Below, piece by piece: positions 18,201 through 26,964 of a stretch of 64,000 nt of DNA. A program made the translations under genes and the position numbers. Within the stretch, counting starts at the first letter, position 1. Each line of letters starts with the position of its first letter. Under the pieces are notes generated by a model. It had not been told where the DNA came from, made no database searches, and worked only from the letters and a program-made list of their open reading frames with translations. This DNA comes from Lachnospiraceae bacterium (GTDB lineage: Bacteria > Bacillota > Clostridia > Lachnospirales > Lachnospiraceae), in NCBI GenBank assembly GCA_017453065.1, contig JAFTKW010000014.1, positions 103,372 through 167,371 on the forward strand, read 5' to 3'.

Positions 18201-21200
18201 TTACCGTTTACTGCTTCGCCATCTTTGCTCATAGCTACTGCTTTGTTTTCCATGCCCTTGAAGAACAAGGAAGCACTTGTAACATCTGTGCCAGTTGTCA
18301 GACTGAACTTCACTTCCTGCCCAGTTGCCACTGCACCAAATACGCTCTTGTACTCTAAGTCCTTAGAATCAAAGTAAAGTGCACTTGTATTTACTTTTTC
18401 TGTAGAGCCATCGTGGTAGAAAAGACCAGATACTGGATCCATACAGAATGTCACTGCTGTTTCTTTGGAAAGAACAAGCTTGTTAAATGTATAATCTTTT
18501 CCGTCATATACAAGTTTCAAATCTGTATATGTGCCAGCTGGCAACAATACAGTATTGGAGTAGATACCTGTAAGACCATCGTCTGTAAGCTTAATACCTG
18601 CTGGAACATTGGTACCTTCCAAGCTAATATCTGCAAAAATGTAATCAATAGAGTTTACAGTCAAATGAGTAACATCGCTGTAGTAAATGGTTACGTCCTG
18701 AGTCTTAGGAACACAAAGTTTGATGTTGCCGCCGTCAAGTACTCCGCCAACACCATAGTTCTCTGCCCAGCTTGCATTGATTGCAATCTTGTACTCATAA
18801 TTTGCTGCCATCAAGTTTTTAAAGGTAATGGCATAGATACGATTGCCCTGATAGGTCAATTTGTTGGAGCCTGCATCCCAAGCTGCACCTGGAAGTGTTC
18901 CTGGAAGATAAACGTTACGTCCTGCGTACGCTTCTCTTACATAATTGGAATACTCTTCCCCACCGATGGTTACAGTATTCTTGCCGCCATCCAATGTCTT
19001 TACACCATTGATTTCGTAGTAATATACCAAATCAATCACGCCATCGCCAAGCCAAATATTGCCAGAGCGAGCTCTACCATCTGAGCCAACAGCAAGAGTT
19101 GCAACGAAAAATGCGTCCTCACCACTTGTTTCTACTGCTGCTTTTTCTGCGTAGTAGAACTTCACCTGCTGACCTGGTTTTGCAACTGCGATAAAGGAAG
19201 TTGTTCCGTCTGCATTTTCAACGATTTCCATCTCTGCTGGTTTTACTTTCATGCCCAACAAAGAAGCAACTCTTTCTTCGTTGTTTACGGTATCGTAAAG
19301 ATATCCGCTCTCTGTATCATAGATAAACACTACATGAGTGTTTGCCTTTGTAAGTTCAACATATCTGTTTCCAGATCCTTCAATATTGTACCAATCTGAA
19401 TATCCAAATACTGCCTTGTAAGGATAGGTTCCGGCATTTGCAAATGTCTTTTCATAACGATACAAAGTCTCAGAAATCTGATCAAACTCGAATCCTTTTG
19501 CTCCAGGAACCCAAGTATTTGCGCTATCCTCTCTCACTTCACCAATGATAGAAACAGTGGTAGTAAAAGCATTTTTAGCTGCGCCATTTACATAGAAATC
19601 AGGTGTTTCAATGTCGTTGTAAATCTTTCCATTTATTGTATCTACGAAAACAGTGAAGGAAGTTGCTCCTGCTGGAACTGTAACCACACAGTTACCAGTA
19701 CCATTTCCGATACTTACATCCCAAGCATCATTTGCTGCTGCTTTGTACTCCAGATCCACTGCACCGCTGAGAGCATCAAATGTAACAGTTCCCATGTAAA
19801 TTCCGCCACCCACATAAGTAAGTTCTGTTACAGCAGAAGCTGGATCCCAGCTTGGCAGAGATGCCTGAAGTGCATTCAAATTACCTACAAGAGCATAGGT
19901 ATCCTGTGCTTTTGCAGTAAAGGTGCCATTGTCAAGTACAAAACAAGCCTTGCCTTCTGCACTCATTGTAACAGTAGCAGTCTGCTCTGTTACAGTTCCG
20001 TTCATAACAAGTGTTCCAGTGCTCGCTCCTGCTGGAAGAGTAACCACTGCTTCAAACAGTCCTCCTACGAACACGTTCATAGGATATGTGGTATCCCCAA
20101 TCTTTACGCCCATTACATCTTTTGCATAGTAAATGGAAGTTGCGCTCTGATCGTCACCACTTGTGATGCCCCATCCTGCTGGAGCCTGGTTAGAAACTGT
20201 TTCACCTACAACCCAAAGTTCTGTAGTAGGATAGCTGAGTGTATAAGCCAAATCTGTTGTCTGGCCACCATTGTTATTGTTGTTCCAAATAAAGCTTAAG
20301 CTAGCGTCGGTCAATCCTGCAAGAGTATAGTCATACCAACCTGCGTTTGTCGCATTTGCTGTTGCTGCTTTTCCTGGCCATGTGCCGCCTGTGTAGTTGT
20401 CACCATTACTATTCCAAGCCCAAAGACTTACTTCAGACCAATTGTTAGGATTGTTGTAATGAAGCACTACATCGTATGTAGATACCCAGCCTTCTGGAGC
20501 CTCGGCAGAAATTGTCTCACCTACTACCCAAAGCTGTGTCTGTGCTTTTGTCAAAGAATACTTCAAATCGTCAGTCTGACCACCGGAGCCATTCCAGATA
20601 AAGCTAAGTCCACTTTCTCCAAGGTCTTCCAAGCTATAGTCATACCAACCTTCGTTGGCTGCGTTTGCTGTTGCTGCTTTTCCTGGCCATGCGCCCACAA
20701 TTGGAGTGCCAGCAGCATTCCAAGAATAGAAAGACACATTTGTCCAGTCATTTGTATTGCTGTAGTGAATGGTTACATCAAAAGAGGATGGAAGTGGCTC
20801 TGTAGGCTCTTCATCATCGCCTTCTTCTGTGCCATCCCAGCTTGCTGGTGCTTCTGTTGCAATTACAGGATTTGCACAGCCGCCGGTTACCCAGAGTTCT
20901 GTCTGAGTTGCTGTAAGTTCTACAGACAAATCTGCTGTCTGTGCTCCGCCACCGTTAAAAATAAACTTCAAAACATTGTGATCTACACCAGTCAGAGTGA
21001 TGTCATACCATCCATCTCTTCCTTCCACTGCTGTCAAAGCACTTCCTGGCCAGGTGCCACCTGTGAAGTTTGCACCGCCGTCGTTCCATGCCCAAAGATT
21101 TACAGAAGACCAGTTGTCCTGGTTGTAATAATGGAAGGTCACTTCATATGTAGTAGGAACTACTACCTCTGTGTCATCATCTGTAGTGCCATCATCCGTT

Positions 21201-22519
21201 GTACCGTCATCTGTTGTATCGTCACCAGTGTTGCCATCATCTGCGCTTCCAGTCCAGCTTTCTGGTGCCTCAGAAGTAAATACAGGATTTGCATAGCCAC
21301 CTGTTACCCAGAGTTCTGTCTGAGTTTCTGTAAGTTCTACGGACAAATCTGCTGTCTGTGCTCCATCACCATTAAAAATCACCTTCAAAACATTATGGTC
21401 TACTCCAGTAAGAGTGATGTCATACCATCCTTCTCTTCCTTCCACTGCTGTCAAAGCACTTCCTGGCCATGTGCCGCCTGTGAAGTTTGCTCCGCCGTCG
21501 TTCCAAGCCCAAACATTTACAGAAGACCAGTTGTCCTCATTATAATAATGGAAGGTCACTTCATATGTAGTAGGAACTACTACCTCTGTATCATCACCTG
21601 TAGTGCCATCATCCGTTGTACCGTCATCTGTTGTATCGTCACCAGTGTTGCCATCATCTGTGCTGTCATCTCCAGCATTGTCGCCATCTACTGTGCTTCC
21701 TGTCCAGCTTTCTGGTGCCGCATAAACCACAGAATCGCCTTCAACCCAGATTTCATTGTCGCCAGCAGAAAGACTAGCCGCCAAATTACCTGTCTGACCG
21801 CCAGAACCATTCCAGATGAAACTAAAGCTACTTGTTGTCAATCCAGTGAAAGAATAGTCATACCAACCATCTTTTTCTGCATTTGCTGTTGCAGCATCTC
21901 CTGGCCATCCTGCTGTCAAAGTACCAGCGCCAGTCCAGGCATAACAGTTTACATCTGTCCAGTCATTTGTATTGTTGTAGTGAATTGTTACATTATATAG
22001 TACTGCATCTGCAGGAGCCTGAAGTGCAGTAGTATAAGCAGCATCCAAGTACCAAGTGCTGTCGGATTCTTTGTAGTACAAATCCTGCGCAGTTTCACCT
22101 GCATACTGAGTCATATAGCTGCTAAAACCCTTACCGCCTGTATTGTTGTTTGAATTGCTCATATCAAGGAACTGGAATCCTTCAAAATCACCCTTCAAAG
22201 TGATAGAATACCAATCATTTCCTTCAGAAGCGAGGGTATATCCCTGAGCGCCTCCCCAGTTTGCAATTTCAGTAGGACCCGCTTCGAATCCTGTTACAGT
22301 TGTAGATGTACCACCCCAGTACTGAAGCGCAGGAGCTCCCCAACCCCAGTTGCCATTGTAAAAATGGAGTGTTACATGTGTTCCACTTGCTTCTGCAGCA
22401 TATACAGTGGAACCTGGCATGATCTGTCCCATGTTAAGTACAAGTGCAATTGCAAGTACAAAACTGAAAAGACGTTTCATCAAGCCTTTGTTCTTTTTGA
22501 ACACTTTTCTCTCTTTCAT
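15233..22519 (-). CDS. Giant membrane-anchored GH13 amylase/pullulanase with CBM26-like modules
   Basis: 2428 residues. A signal peptide (about 1-42, ending VYAAEA) is followed by an N-terminal aromatic beta module. Five CBM26-like starch-binding modules start near 176, 318, 456, 580 and 681 (HYNN..W..V..WAW, WPG, GWYDY, FIWN). X25-type modules found in amylopullulanases lie near 875 and 1203 (SWDP, LEYKAA). An N-terminal neopullulanase-like domain precedes the GH13 barrel, which starts near 1510 (NGVIYQIFPDRF). Catalytic residues are visible: Asp1807 (GWRLDVAN), Glu1836 (IIGEIWDD) and Asp1901 (VGSHDTSR). After a Pro/Thr and Pro/Glu/Asp linker (about 2118-2205) and a beta domain comes a C-terminal transmembrane helix with a basic tail (about 2400-2428), so the enzyme is anchored in the membrane, with no LPXTG motif. 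It should cut alpha-1,4 or alpha-1,6 links of starch at the cell surface. Confidence 0.92.
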   Translation of the reverse strand: MKERKVFKKNKGLMKRLFSFVLAIALVLNMGQIMPGSTVYAAEASGTHVTLHFYNGNWGWGAPALQYWGGTSTTVTGFEAGPTEIANWGGAQGYTLASEGNDWYSITLKGDFEGFQFLDMSNSNNNTGGKGFSSYMTQYAGETAQDLYYKESDSTWYLDAAYTTALQAPADAVLYNVTIHYNNTNDWTDVNCYAWTGAGTLTAGWPGDAATANAEKDGWYDYSFTGLTTSSFSFIWNGSGGQTGNLAASLSAGDNEIWVEGDSVVYAAPESWTGSTVDGDNAGDDSTDDGNTGDDTTDDGTTDDGTTGDDTEVVVPTTYEVTFHYYNEDNWSSVNVWAWNDGGANFTGGTWPGSALTAVEGREGWYDITLTGVDHNVLKVIFNGDGAQTADLSVELTETQTELWVTGGYANPVFTSEAPESWTGSADDGNTGDDTTDDGTTDDGTTDDDTEVVVPTTYEVTFHYYNQDNWSSVNLWAWNDGGANFTGGTWPGSALTAVEGRDGWYDITLTGVDHNVLKFIFNGGGAQTADLSVELTATQTELWVTGGCANPVIATEAPASWDGTEEGDDEEPTEPLPSSFDVTIHYSNTNDWTNVSFYSWNAAGTPIVGAWPGKAATANAANEGWYDYSLEDLGESGLSFIWNGSGGQTDDLKYSLTKAQTQLWVVGETISAEAPEGWVSTYDVVLHYNNPNNWSEVSLWAWNSNGDNYTGGTWPGKAATANATNAGWYDYTLAGLTDASLSFIWNNNNNGGQTTDLAYTLSYPTTELWVVGETVSNQAPAGWGITSGDDQSATSIYYAKDVMGVKIGDTTYPMNVFVGGLFEAVVTLPAGASTGTLVMNGTVTEQTATVTMSAEGKACFVLDNGTFTAKAQDTYALVGNLNALQASLPSWDPASAVTELTYVGGGIYMGTVTFDALSGAVDLEYKAAANDAWDVSIGNGTGNCVVTVPAGATSFTVFVDTINGKIYNDIETPDFYVNGAAKNAFTTTVSIIGEVREDSANTWVPGAKGFEFDQISETLYRYEKTFANAGTYPYKAVFGYSDWYNIEGSGNRYVELTKANTHVVFIYDTESGYLYDTVNNEERVASLLGMKVKPAEMEIVENADGTTSFIAVAKPGQQVKFYYAEKAAVETSGEDAFFVATLAVGSDGRARSGNIWLGDGVIDLVYYYEINGVKTLDGGKNTVTIGGEEYSNYVREAYAGRNVYLPGTLPGAAWDAGSNKLTYQGNRIYAITFKNLMAANYEYKIAINASWAENYGVGGVLDGGNIKLCVPKTQDVTIYYSDVTHLTVNSIDYIFADISLEGTNVPAGIKLTDDGLTGIYSNTVLLPAGTYTDLKLVYDGKDYTFNKLVLSKETAVTFCMDPVSGLFYHDGSTEKVNTSALYFDSKDLEYKSVFGAVATGQEVKFSLTTGTDVTSASLFFKGMENKAVAMSKDGEAVNGKQKWSVTTSLDVIGEYDYYFAVSNGADVSVYGDDDGFYGTGKTSGLTDVLPYDLIVYKEGFETPDWMKNGVIYQIFPDRFFDGDSSNNKAQLTARGDVDYEFIEDWSTIPENPEQEALVDKDTYLSTGAHYGDGQWSNEIYGGDLEGITQRIDYLKALGVTVIYLNPVFSSISSHRYDACDYTKIDPILGTEGDFTELVRIAEKNGMTVVLDGVFNHVSDDSIYFDRYYKFLDDGLATMGAYPYWAFVYDYMAEKDVDQATAEKEAKKYFTANYGITDYSYVEWFEVYTTVLSDGNGNPVYDTIGDRTDKPVYGYEGWWGYDSMPVIKSTNGSEFQTGDWAEEIIYNPNGTSVTQYWISKGMDGWRLDVANEVSDETWQAFRESVKAMDSEAVIIGEIWDDATKYILGDMYDSVMNYLFRNAVTGFAMGTDAQSTTKMMEKIRERYPQEAFYAMMNLVGSHDTSRVLSYLDGLGDDRSDKSLEAAFPTYEGTSDLAKKRQYLVAFLQFTYAGAPTIYYGDEVGVVGGDDPDDRRTFPWGEGVEELVTYYAKLAQIRKAYSALRTGSVDPISTGNGNVLGYVRADDKDTIIVLANNSQSAQQVVVDVAQYGITADELQDMVGATVYEVVDGKVTVTVPALLGVILVEDAKEIKVDVKALAPAFDEEAAKRPTVKPAPTPTPAPTPTPDKDEETNKPQEDSKPEDDRHDDDRHDDQRPEEGRPEDGEPEDGRPEDEEPEDTKPEDDKNSGRDEKPGKDVSKDEKPVAHFEVSSDDAWKEVIKKAEESKGESNINIQMSGNTQVPAEFIQSIVGHNIDVIIEMGNGISWTINSDTVTGEKIDIDLHVDVDTHNIPSDVIEELSEDKPVVQLSLAHSGDFGCQPVLTVSVGDEHAGKYANLFYFNEKTGVMEFMTYGLVGEDGKVDLQFIHASEYAVVIDTEIMGSAVIGDVEAPLDAMKTGGSPLVFVFVIAGIALGVVAICYGLRKKEDRA
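20840..21660 (-). repeat. 417-bp tandem duplication within the amylase gene
   Basis: The second and third CBM26-like modules and their Asp/Thr linkers are near-identical at the DNA level with a period of 417 bp (for example GGAAGGTC at 21133 and again at 21550). The other three modules are clearly more diverged, so this duplication is recent. Outer limits are approximate. Confidence 0.8.
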
Positions 22520-22541
22520 AATGTTTCCTCTCCCTTTTTCT

Positions 22542-22610
22542 CGAAACTACGAATTTTCGCAAAGTTTCGTCTTATAATAAAATTATATTATTTTCGTAAA
22601 TTTTCGGCAA
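22542..22610 (-). promoter_or_regulatory. Amylase promoter with an inverted-repeat operator candidate
   Basis: On the minus strand TTGCCG (22605-22610), a 17-bp spacer and TATAAT (22582-22587). Just downstream lies the inverted repeat CGAAACT/AGTTTCG (22542-22548 with 22563-22569), enclosing a shorter CGAA/TTCG repeat. CGAAA/TTTCG dyads are typical of LacI-family operators, so a maltose-type repressor or CcpA-like factor may act here. Confidence 0.5.
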
Positions 22611-22730
22611 TTGTGACTTACTTAGAAATTTTTTTGGCATTTTTGTTCATTTTCACAAAAAACTTAATGGATATTTAGAGTTTCTGGTACTTTATGCCCA
22701 TTTATCTGACTTAAATTTTCGAAAAAAATA

Positions 22731-22764
22731 ACCCTTTCACTAAGCATATGCCTAATGAAAGGGG
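22731..22764 (-). terminator. Terminator of the pncB unit
   Basis: Minus-strand stem ACCCCTTTCA/TGAAAGGGT (22755-22764 with 22731-22739) followed by TATTTTTTT, 20 bp after the pncB stop. Confidence 0.85.
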
Positions 22765-22783
22765 TTGCTATGTCCACTTTAGA

Positions 22784-24238
22784 CTAGTCACTATTCTTTT
22801 CGTGCAAAAGACTCATCTTACGCTCAAACATTGCTGGGCTCATGTCTAAGTAATGTGGATGAGAATTTTCAAATCGCTGCTCTTCCTCCCATATCTCACA
22901 CTCCAGCTGATGTCTTACAAAGTTTCGAATCTCCTCCAAAGCAGGAAGTTCGTAAACCAACTCTCCATCTTTGAATATCTGCTGGTGCAGAAGTTTGAAG
23001 GTGCAGTTTTCAAAACTGCGATTCTTCCAATACTTGATTGGATCTATGTATCTTACTGGTACTGTGGCATCTATCTGCTCACCCTTGATGGTCAAGTAGT
23101 CTGCCACCGCCTTGCCTTCTTCATCATAGACTCTGTACAAATCTTTGATACCAGGATTGGTAATCTTTTCTGCTGTCTCAGAAATTTTAATCTTGGGAAC
23201 AAAGTCTCCCTCCTCCTTCACAGCCACCAATTTATACACTGCGCCAAACACAGGTGTCGTCGAGGAAGTAATCAATCTCTCTCCCACTCCGTAACTGTCA
23301 ATCTGTGCACCCTGTCTATTTAAGGATGCAATCGTGTATTCATCCAATCCATTGGAAGCTACAATGATACAATCTGTAAGTCCCGCTTTGTCGAGCTGCT
23401 TTCTGGCCGCCTTGGACAGATACGCCAAGTCTCCAGAGTCCAAACGGATGCCTTTGAGACGTTTGCCCATAGGCTCCAAAATTTCCTTGGCCACACGGAT
23501 AGCATTGGGAACACCACTCTTTAATACATCGTAAGTATCCACTAAAAGGACAGTAGAATCTGGGTAACTCTTGGCATAGGCTGCAAAAGCCTCATACTCT
23601 GTTTCAAAACTCATAACCCAGCTGTGAGCCATGGTTCCTGAAATTGGAATTCCAAACATCTGACCTGCAAGAACCGTTGCGGTTCCCACTGCTCCACCGA
23701 TGTACGCTGCCCTGGCACCATAAACTGCCGCATCCACGTTGTGGGCTCTGCGAGCGCCAAAATCAGATACTGGTTTGCCGCCTGCCACACGCACAATACG
23801 ATTGGTCTTGGTGGCAATCAAAGACTGATGATTTACCTGAAGTAAAATCGTGGTCTCTATCAACTGCGCATCAATCAGTGGTGCAATCACGGTCATAATT
23901 GGCTCGTTGGGATACATCACTGTACCCTCTGGCATAGCATAGATATCGCCTCGAAACTTAAAATTCAAAAGGTACTGCAAGAACTCTTCTGTAAAAAGCT
24001 TCTTAGAGCGAAGATACTCTATATCTTCCTCACTAAAATGCAGATTTTGAATATACTCTACCACCTGCTGCAGTCCTGCAAAGATAGCAAAGCCTGCGTT
24101 GTCAGGATTGTTGCGATAAAAGACATCAAATGCCACCATGGTATCGCCCATTCCCTGATTTAAGTAACCATTGGTCATGGTAAGTTCATACATATCCATA
24201 ACCATAGAAATATTTCTTTCGTTAAACTGTGTCTTCAT
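22784..24238 (-). CDS. pncB: Nicotinate phosphoribosyltransferase
   Basis: 484 residues, the usual length of Firmicute NAPRTases. It joins nicotinate to PRPP in the Preiss-Handler NAD salvage pathway in the cytoplasm. MDMYELTMTNGYL at the N-terminus, the conserved SGTMAHSWVM segment with the phosphorylatable His, GIRLDSGDLAYLSK and VGERLITSS are family signatures. It follows the nicotinamidase-like gene by 25 bp, so the two steps nicotinamide to nicotinate to NaMN are encoded together. Confidence 0.95.
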   Translation of the reverse strand: MKTQFNERNISMVMDMYELTMTNGYLNQGMGDTMVAFDVFYRNNPDNAGFAIFAGLQQVVEYIQNLHFSEEDIEYLRSKKLFTEEFLQYLLNFKFRGDIYAMPEGTVMYPNEPIMTVIAPLIDAQLIETTILLQVNHQSLIATKTNRIVRVAGGKPVSDFGARRAHNVDAAVYGARAAYIGGAVGTATVLAGQMFGIPISGTMAHSWVMSFETEYEAFAAYAKSYPDSTVLLVDTYDVLKSGVPNAIRVAKEILEPMGKRLKGIRLDSGDLAYLSKAARKQLDKAGLTDCIIVASNGLDEYTIASLNRQGAQIDSYGVGERLITSSTTPVFGAVYKLVAVKEEGDFVPKIKISETAEKITNPGIKDLYRVYDEEGKAVADYLTIKGEQIDATVPVRYIDPIKYWKNRSFENCTFKLLHQQIFKDGELVYELPALEEIRNFVRHQLECEIWEEEQRFENSHPHYLDMSPAMFERKMSLLHEKNSD

Positions 24239-24263
24239 CTCTCACTCCTGCCAATCTCTGAAC

Positions 24264-24794
24264 TTAATGGTTCTTTACGATGATCTGACACATCTTCATC
24301 ACTTCCAATGCACTGATATGGCTTCGAGGGGTAACACCTGCGCAGCAGTTTGCATCCACCACGATTGGCACCTCTGGCAAATAAGCCTTCAAAAGCATAG
24401 CATTGGACACCACACAGATATCGGTGCAAAGTCCACAGAGCTCAATCTCCTCAATTGGACTTTCCTGATGAATCTTACGAAGATCGTTTGCCAAGGACTC
24501 ACTTCCAAAGGTTTCTTTGCAGTAGGTCTTGGCACCCTTGCTGTTGCAAATCTGCTGAAGCTGATCATCCAACTTCCAGCCTTCTTCGCCTTCCTTACAA
24601 TGAATCACTGGTAAAAGTCTGCCCTCCTGAGTGTTCATATAATTTTCAGAGTGGGTATCTAAGGTAAAAATCACTTCACCCTCAAACTCTTTTACCTTCT
24701 TTATCACATTGGGCAATATATCCAGCGCCTCTGCGGTTCCCAAACTGCCCGTGATAAAATCCTTTTGCATGTCAACTACAACCAAATACTTCAT
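24264..24794 (-). CDS. Nicotinamidase-like cysteine hydrolase
   Basis: 176 residues of the isochorismatase/nicotinamidase fold. The likely catalytic triad is visible: Asp in VVDMQKDF, Lys in CKETFGS and Cys in GLCTDICVVSNA. The metal-site segment is DTHSENY. Placement directly before pncB supports nicotinamidase activity (PncA role), feeding nicotinate to the next enzyme. Other members of the fold hydrolyse different amides, so the substrate is an inference from context. Confidence 0.85.
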   Translation of the reverse strand: MKYLVVVDMQKDFITGSLGTAEALDILPNVIKKVKEFEGEVIFTLDTHSENYMNTQEGRLLPVIHCKEGEEGWKLDDQLQQICNSKGAKTYCKETFGSESLANDLRKIHQESPIEEIELCGLCTDICVVSNAMLLKAYLPEVPIVVDANCCAGVTPRSHISALEVMKMCQIIVKNH

Positions 24795-24863
24795 TTCATA
24801 CTCTCCCTATTCCTTAACTTCCTCAAGTTAATCTCATACTAATTGGTTTCCAAGTTGCAATTC

Positions 24864-25925
24864 TTAACATATATATTTCCCTAACAAAGGGATTCTTCGA
24901 AGCAGCGCAGCTATCACCGCACATACTACAAAGCAAATCAAGGTCAGAAGCAAAATCCCTGGAATCGTCCCCACACTTCCAAAGAGAAACTCTTTGCTTC
25001 TGAAGAAATCCAAAAGTCCCACATGCATCACATAGATACCAAGGGTATCCAATGCAAGATTGGAACAGAGTTTTGACACACCTGCGCCCATCTGTTTCTT
25101 TCCAAAAAGGTCTGTCACAAACACAAAAAGCGCTACCGCATGCAAAAATGTAAACACACCAAAGCTATCATAAATACCAGGGGAATATACACCTTGCTTA
25201 GTAGACATATAATCTGAGATAAAATAATTAGCCACTATCCCCAGTGGAACACTACCATAAAGGAAGTATTTCACCTTGGCAGACACTCCATACTTCACCA
25301 AGATATATCCTAAGACAAAATAGCCTAGATACCAAGACAGTTCCACGATAGTAAACATATCAGAAAGCTTGCCGACCAAGGATTTGTCGACCAGCGTAGT
25401 CAAAGTGGTGCGTCCTATCTGAAAAACCATGAACAGAATTACAAAATAGTCCAGTTCCTTCTTGCTGGCATGGTGCACAAAGCTTCGGATAAATGGCACC
25501 AGCGCATACAATCCTATAATCATAAAGATGAACCAAAAATGATCGGACGCATACACGCAACCTGTAATGGTACGCACGATACCCTGTCTCCAAAAATCAA
25601 AGTTCCAATAGTACAGACTCTGATAAACATAATATGCAAAGGACCAAACACCAAATACAATCAGCATGCGGAAAATATTCTTGGTCCAGAGTTTCTTCAC
25701 TGTAATCTCTCTTTCCTCAGAAAGAAAAATCGCTCCACTAATCATCACAAAGATAGGCACCCCATATCTGGATATAGAGTTCATGAAATTGGCCAATCGA
25801 AAGTCTACACTGCCAACTTCAAATCTGCCAATGAATGCAGCGCTCACATGTAGCATCACTACACTAAATGCAGACAAGATTCGAAGTATGTCAAAGCCTA
25901 GATTTCGTTCTCTTTTTCCTTGCAT
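24864..25925 (-). CDS. Acyltransferase family 3 integral membrane protein
   Basis: 353 residues with about ten hydrophobic helices. The start GFDILRILSAFSVVMLHVSA is the classical signature of acyltransferase 3 proteins (OafA/WecH type), including the conserved His. These enzymes move acetyl or other acyl groups onto surface polysaccharides or peptidoglycan. No clear partner gene is adjacent, so the acceptor is unknown. Confidence 0.88.
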   Translation of the reverse strand: MQGKRERNLGFDILRILSAFSVVMLHVSAAFIGRFEVGSVDFRLANFMNSISRYGVPIFVMISGAIFLSEEREITVKKLWTKNIFRMLIVFGVWSFAYYVYQSLYYWNFDFWRQGIVRTITGCVYASDHFWFIFMIIGLYALVPFIRSFVHHASKKELDYFVILFMVFQIGRTTLTTLVDKSLVGKLSDMFTIVELSWYLGYFVLGYILVKYGVSAKVKYFLYGSVPLGIVANYFISDYMSTKQGVYSPGIYDSFGVFTFLHAVALFVFVTDLFGKKQMGAGVSKLCSNLALDTLGIYVMHVGLLDFFRSKEFLFGSVGTIPGILLLTLICFVVCAVIAALLRRIPLLGKYIC

Positions 25926-25991
25926 ATCTGGTGGGGCTCCTTTCTGTTCCTTTGTGAACGATTTATTATAACACAGATATCTATCAAAAAA

Positions 25992-26018
25992 AAGAAGTAC
26001 TCTTAACGAGTACTTCTT
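25992..26018. terminator. Strong bidirectional terminator after the sugar ABC operon
   Basis: An 11-bp perfect stem AAGAAGTACTC/GAGTACTTCTT with a 5-base loop is flanked by A-runs on the left and T-runs on the right. It lies downstream of the last ABC permease gene. Confidence 0.88.
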
Positions 26019-26069
26019 TTTTTACCTTCTACACAATCCATGTAAGGGAAACAATAACAAATAATATAT

Positions 26070-26954
26070 TTATTCTTTTACACCACCGATAGTTAGACCT
26101 GCTACGAAATATCTCTGCAAAAATGGATACAGGCAGATGATTGGAAGCATGGTCAAAATGGTTGCCGCTGCACGCACAGAAACAGGTGTAACTGCTGTCG
26201 CCATACCACTCTGGGCTGCGTTTGTTGCACTACCGCTCTGCTGCATAACGGAGTTGAGCAGTTTCATAAGCTCATACTGCAAAGTGGTATACTTGGTATT
26301 CATACGATTGTAAAGCATCGCATCAAACCAAGAGTTCCACTGATGTACTGCTACAAACAATGCGATAGTCGCATACACTGGCTTACAAAGCGGTGAAATA
26401 ATACTCACAAAAACTTTCATATAACCTGCGCCATCGAGTTGTGCAGACTCTTCCAGTGAATCAGGAAGCCCATTCATGTATGTACGCATAACCAACATAT
26501 TGAAGGCACTGACTGCACCAGGAATTACATACACCCAAAATGTACTGGTCAGCCCCAGATTTCTATAGAGCAGGAAAGTTGGAATCAAACCTCCGTTTAC
26601 ATACATAGTGATAACCCAGAACAATGACAACTGTGAGCGAAAAATAAAGCGTTTTCTACTTACAATAAAGGCCAAAAGTGCATTAGACACCAAAGCAAAT
26701 AAGGTACCTACAACCGTTCTTGCCACTGTCACAATGAGACCAGTAATCATATTCTGTTTGTTCAGTACGGTGATAAAGTTCTTCAGCGTAAACTTTCTAG
26801 GCCAGAGATATATTCCTCCACGCACTGTATCAATACCATCATTCATAGCAACTGCCAAGGTATTGAGTACAGGGTAGAGTGTGATAACCACAAAGGCTAT
26901 CATGAAGAGGGTGTTGAATATAGTAAATAAATCTATTTTAAACTTCTTTTTCAT
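26070..26954 (-). CDS. Carbohydrate ABC transporter permease, LplC-like
   Basis: 294 residues with six transmembrane helices. The EAA loop that contacts the ATPase is visible (DSLEESAQLDGAGYMKVFVSIISPL). The N-terminal FNTLFMIAFVVITLYPVLNTLAVAMND and the C-terminal LQRYFVAGLTIGGVKE are typical of LplC/YtcP permeases of the CUT1 family. It pairs with the LplB-like permease 10 bp upstream. No ATPase gene is present, as usual for this family, which shares an MsmX-type ATPase encoded elsewhere. Confidence 0.93.
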   Translation of the reverse strand: MKKKFKIDLFTIFNTLFMIAFVVITLYPVLNTLAVAMNDGIDTVRGGIYLWPRKFTLKNFITVLNKQNMITGLIVTVARTVVGTLFALVSNALLAFIVSRKRFIFRSQLSLFWVITMYVNGGLIPTFLLYRNLGLTSTFWVYVIPGAVSAFNMLVMRTYMNGLPDSLEESAQLDGAGYMKVFVSIISPLCKPVYATIALFVAVHQWNSWFDAMLYNRMNTKYTTLQYELMKLLNSVMQQSGSATNAAQSGMATAVTPVSVRAAATILTMLPIICLYPFLQRYFVAGLTIGGVKE

Positions 26955-26964
26955 ACGCTACCCC

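Noticed and set aside
20459-22000. Plus-strand reading frame of 513 codons
   Set aside because: Antisense to the CBM26-like modules of the amylase; rich in Cys and Ile with no domain or ribosome binding site.
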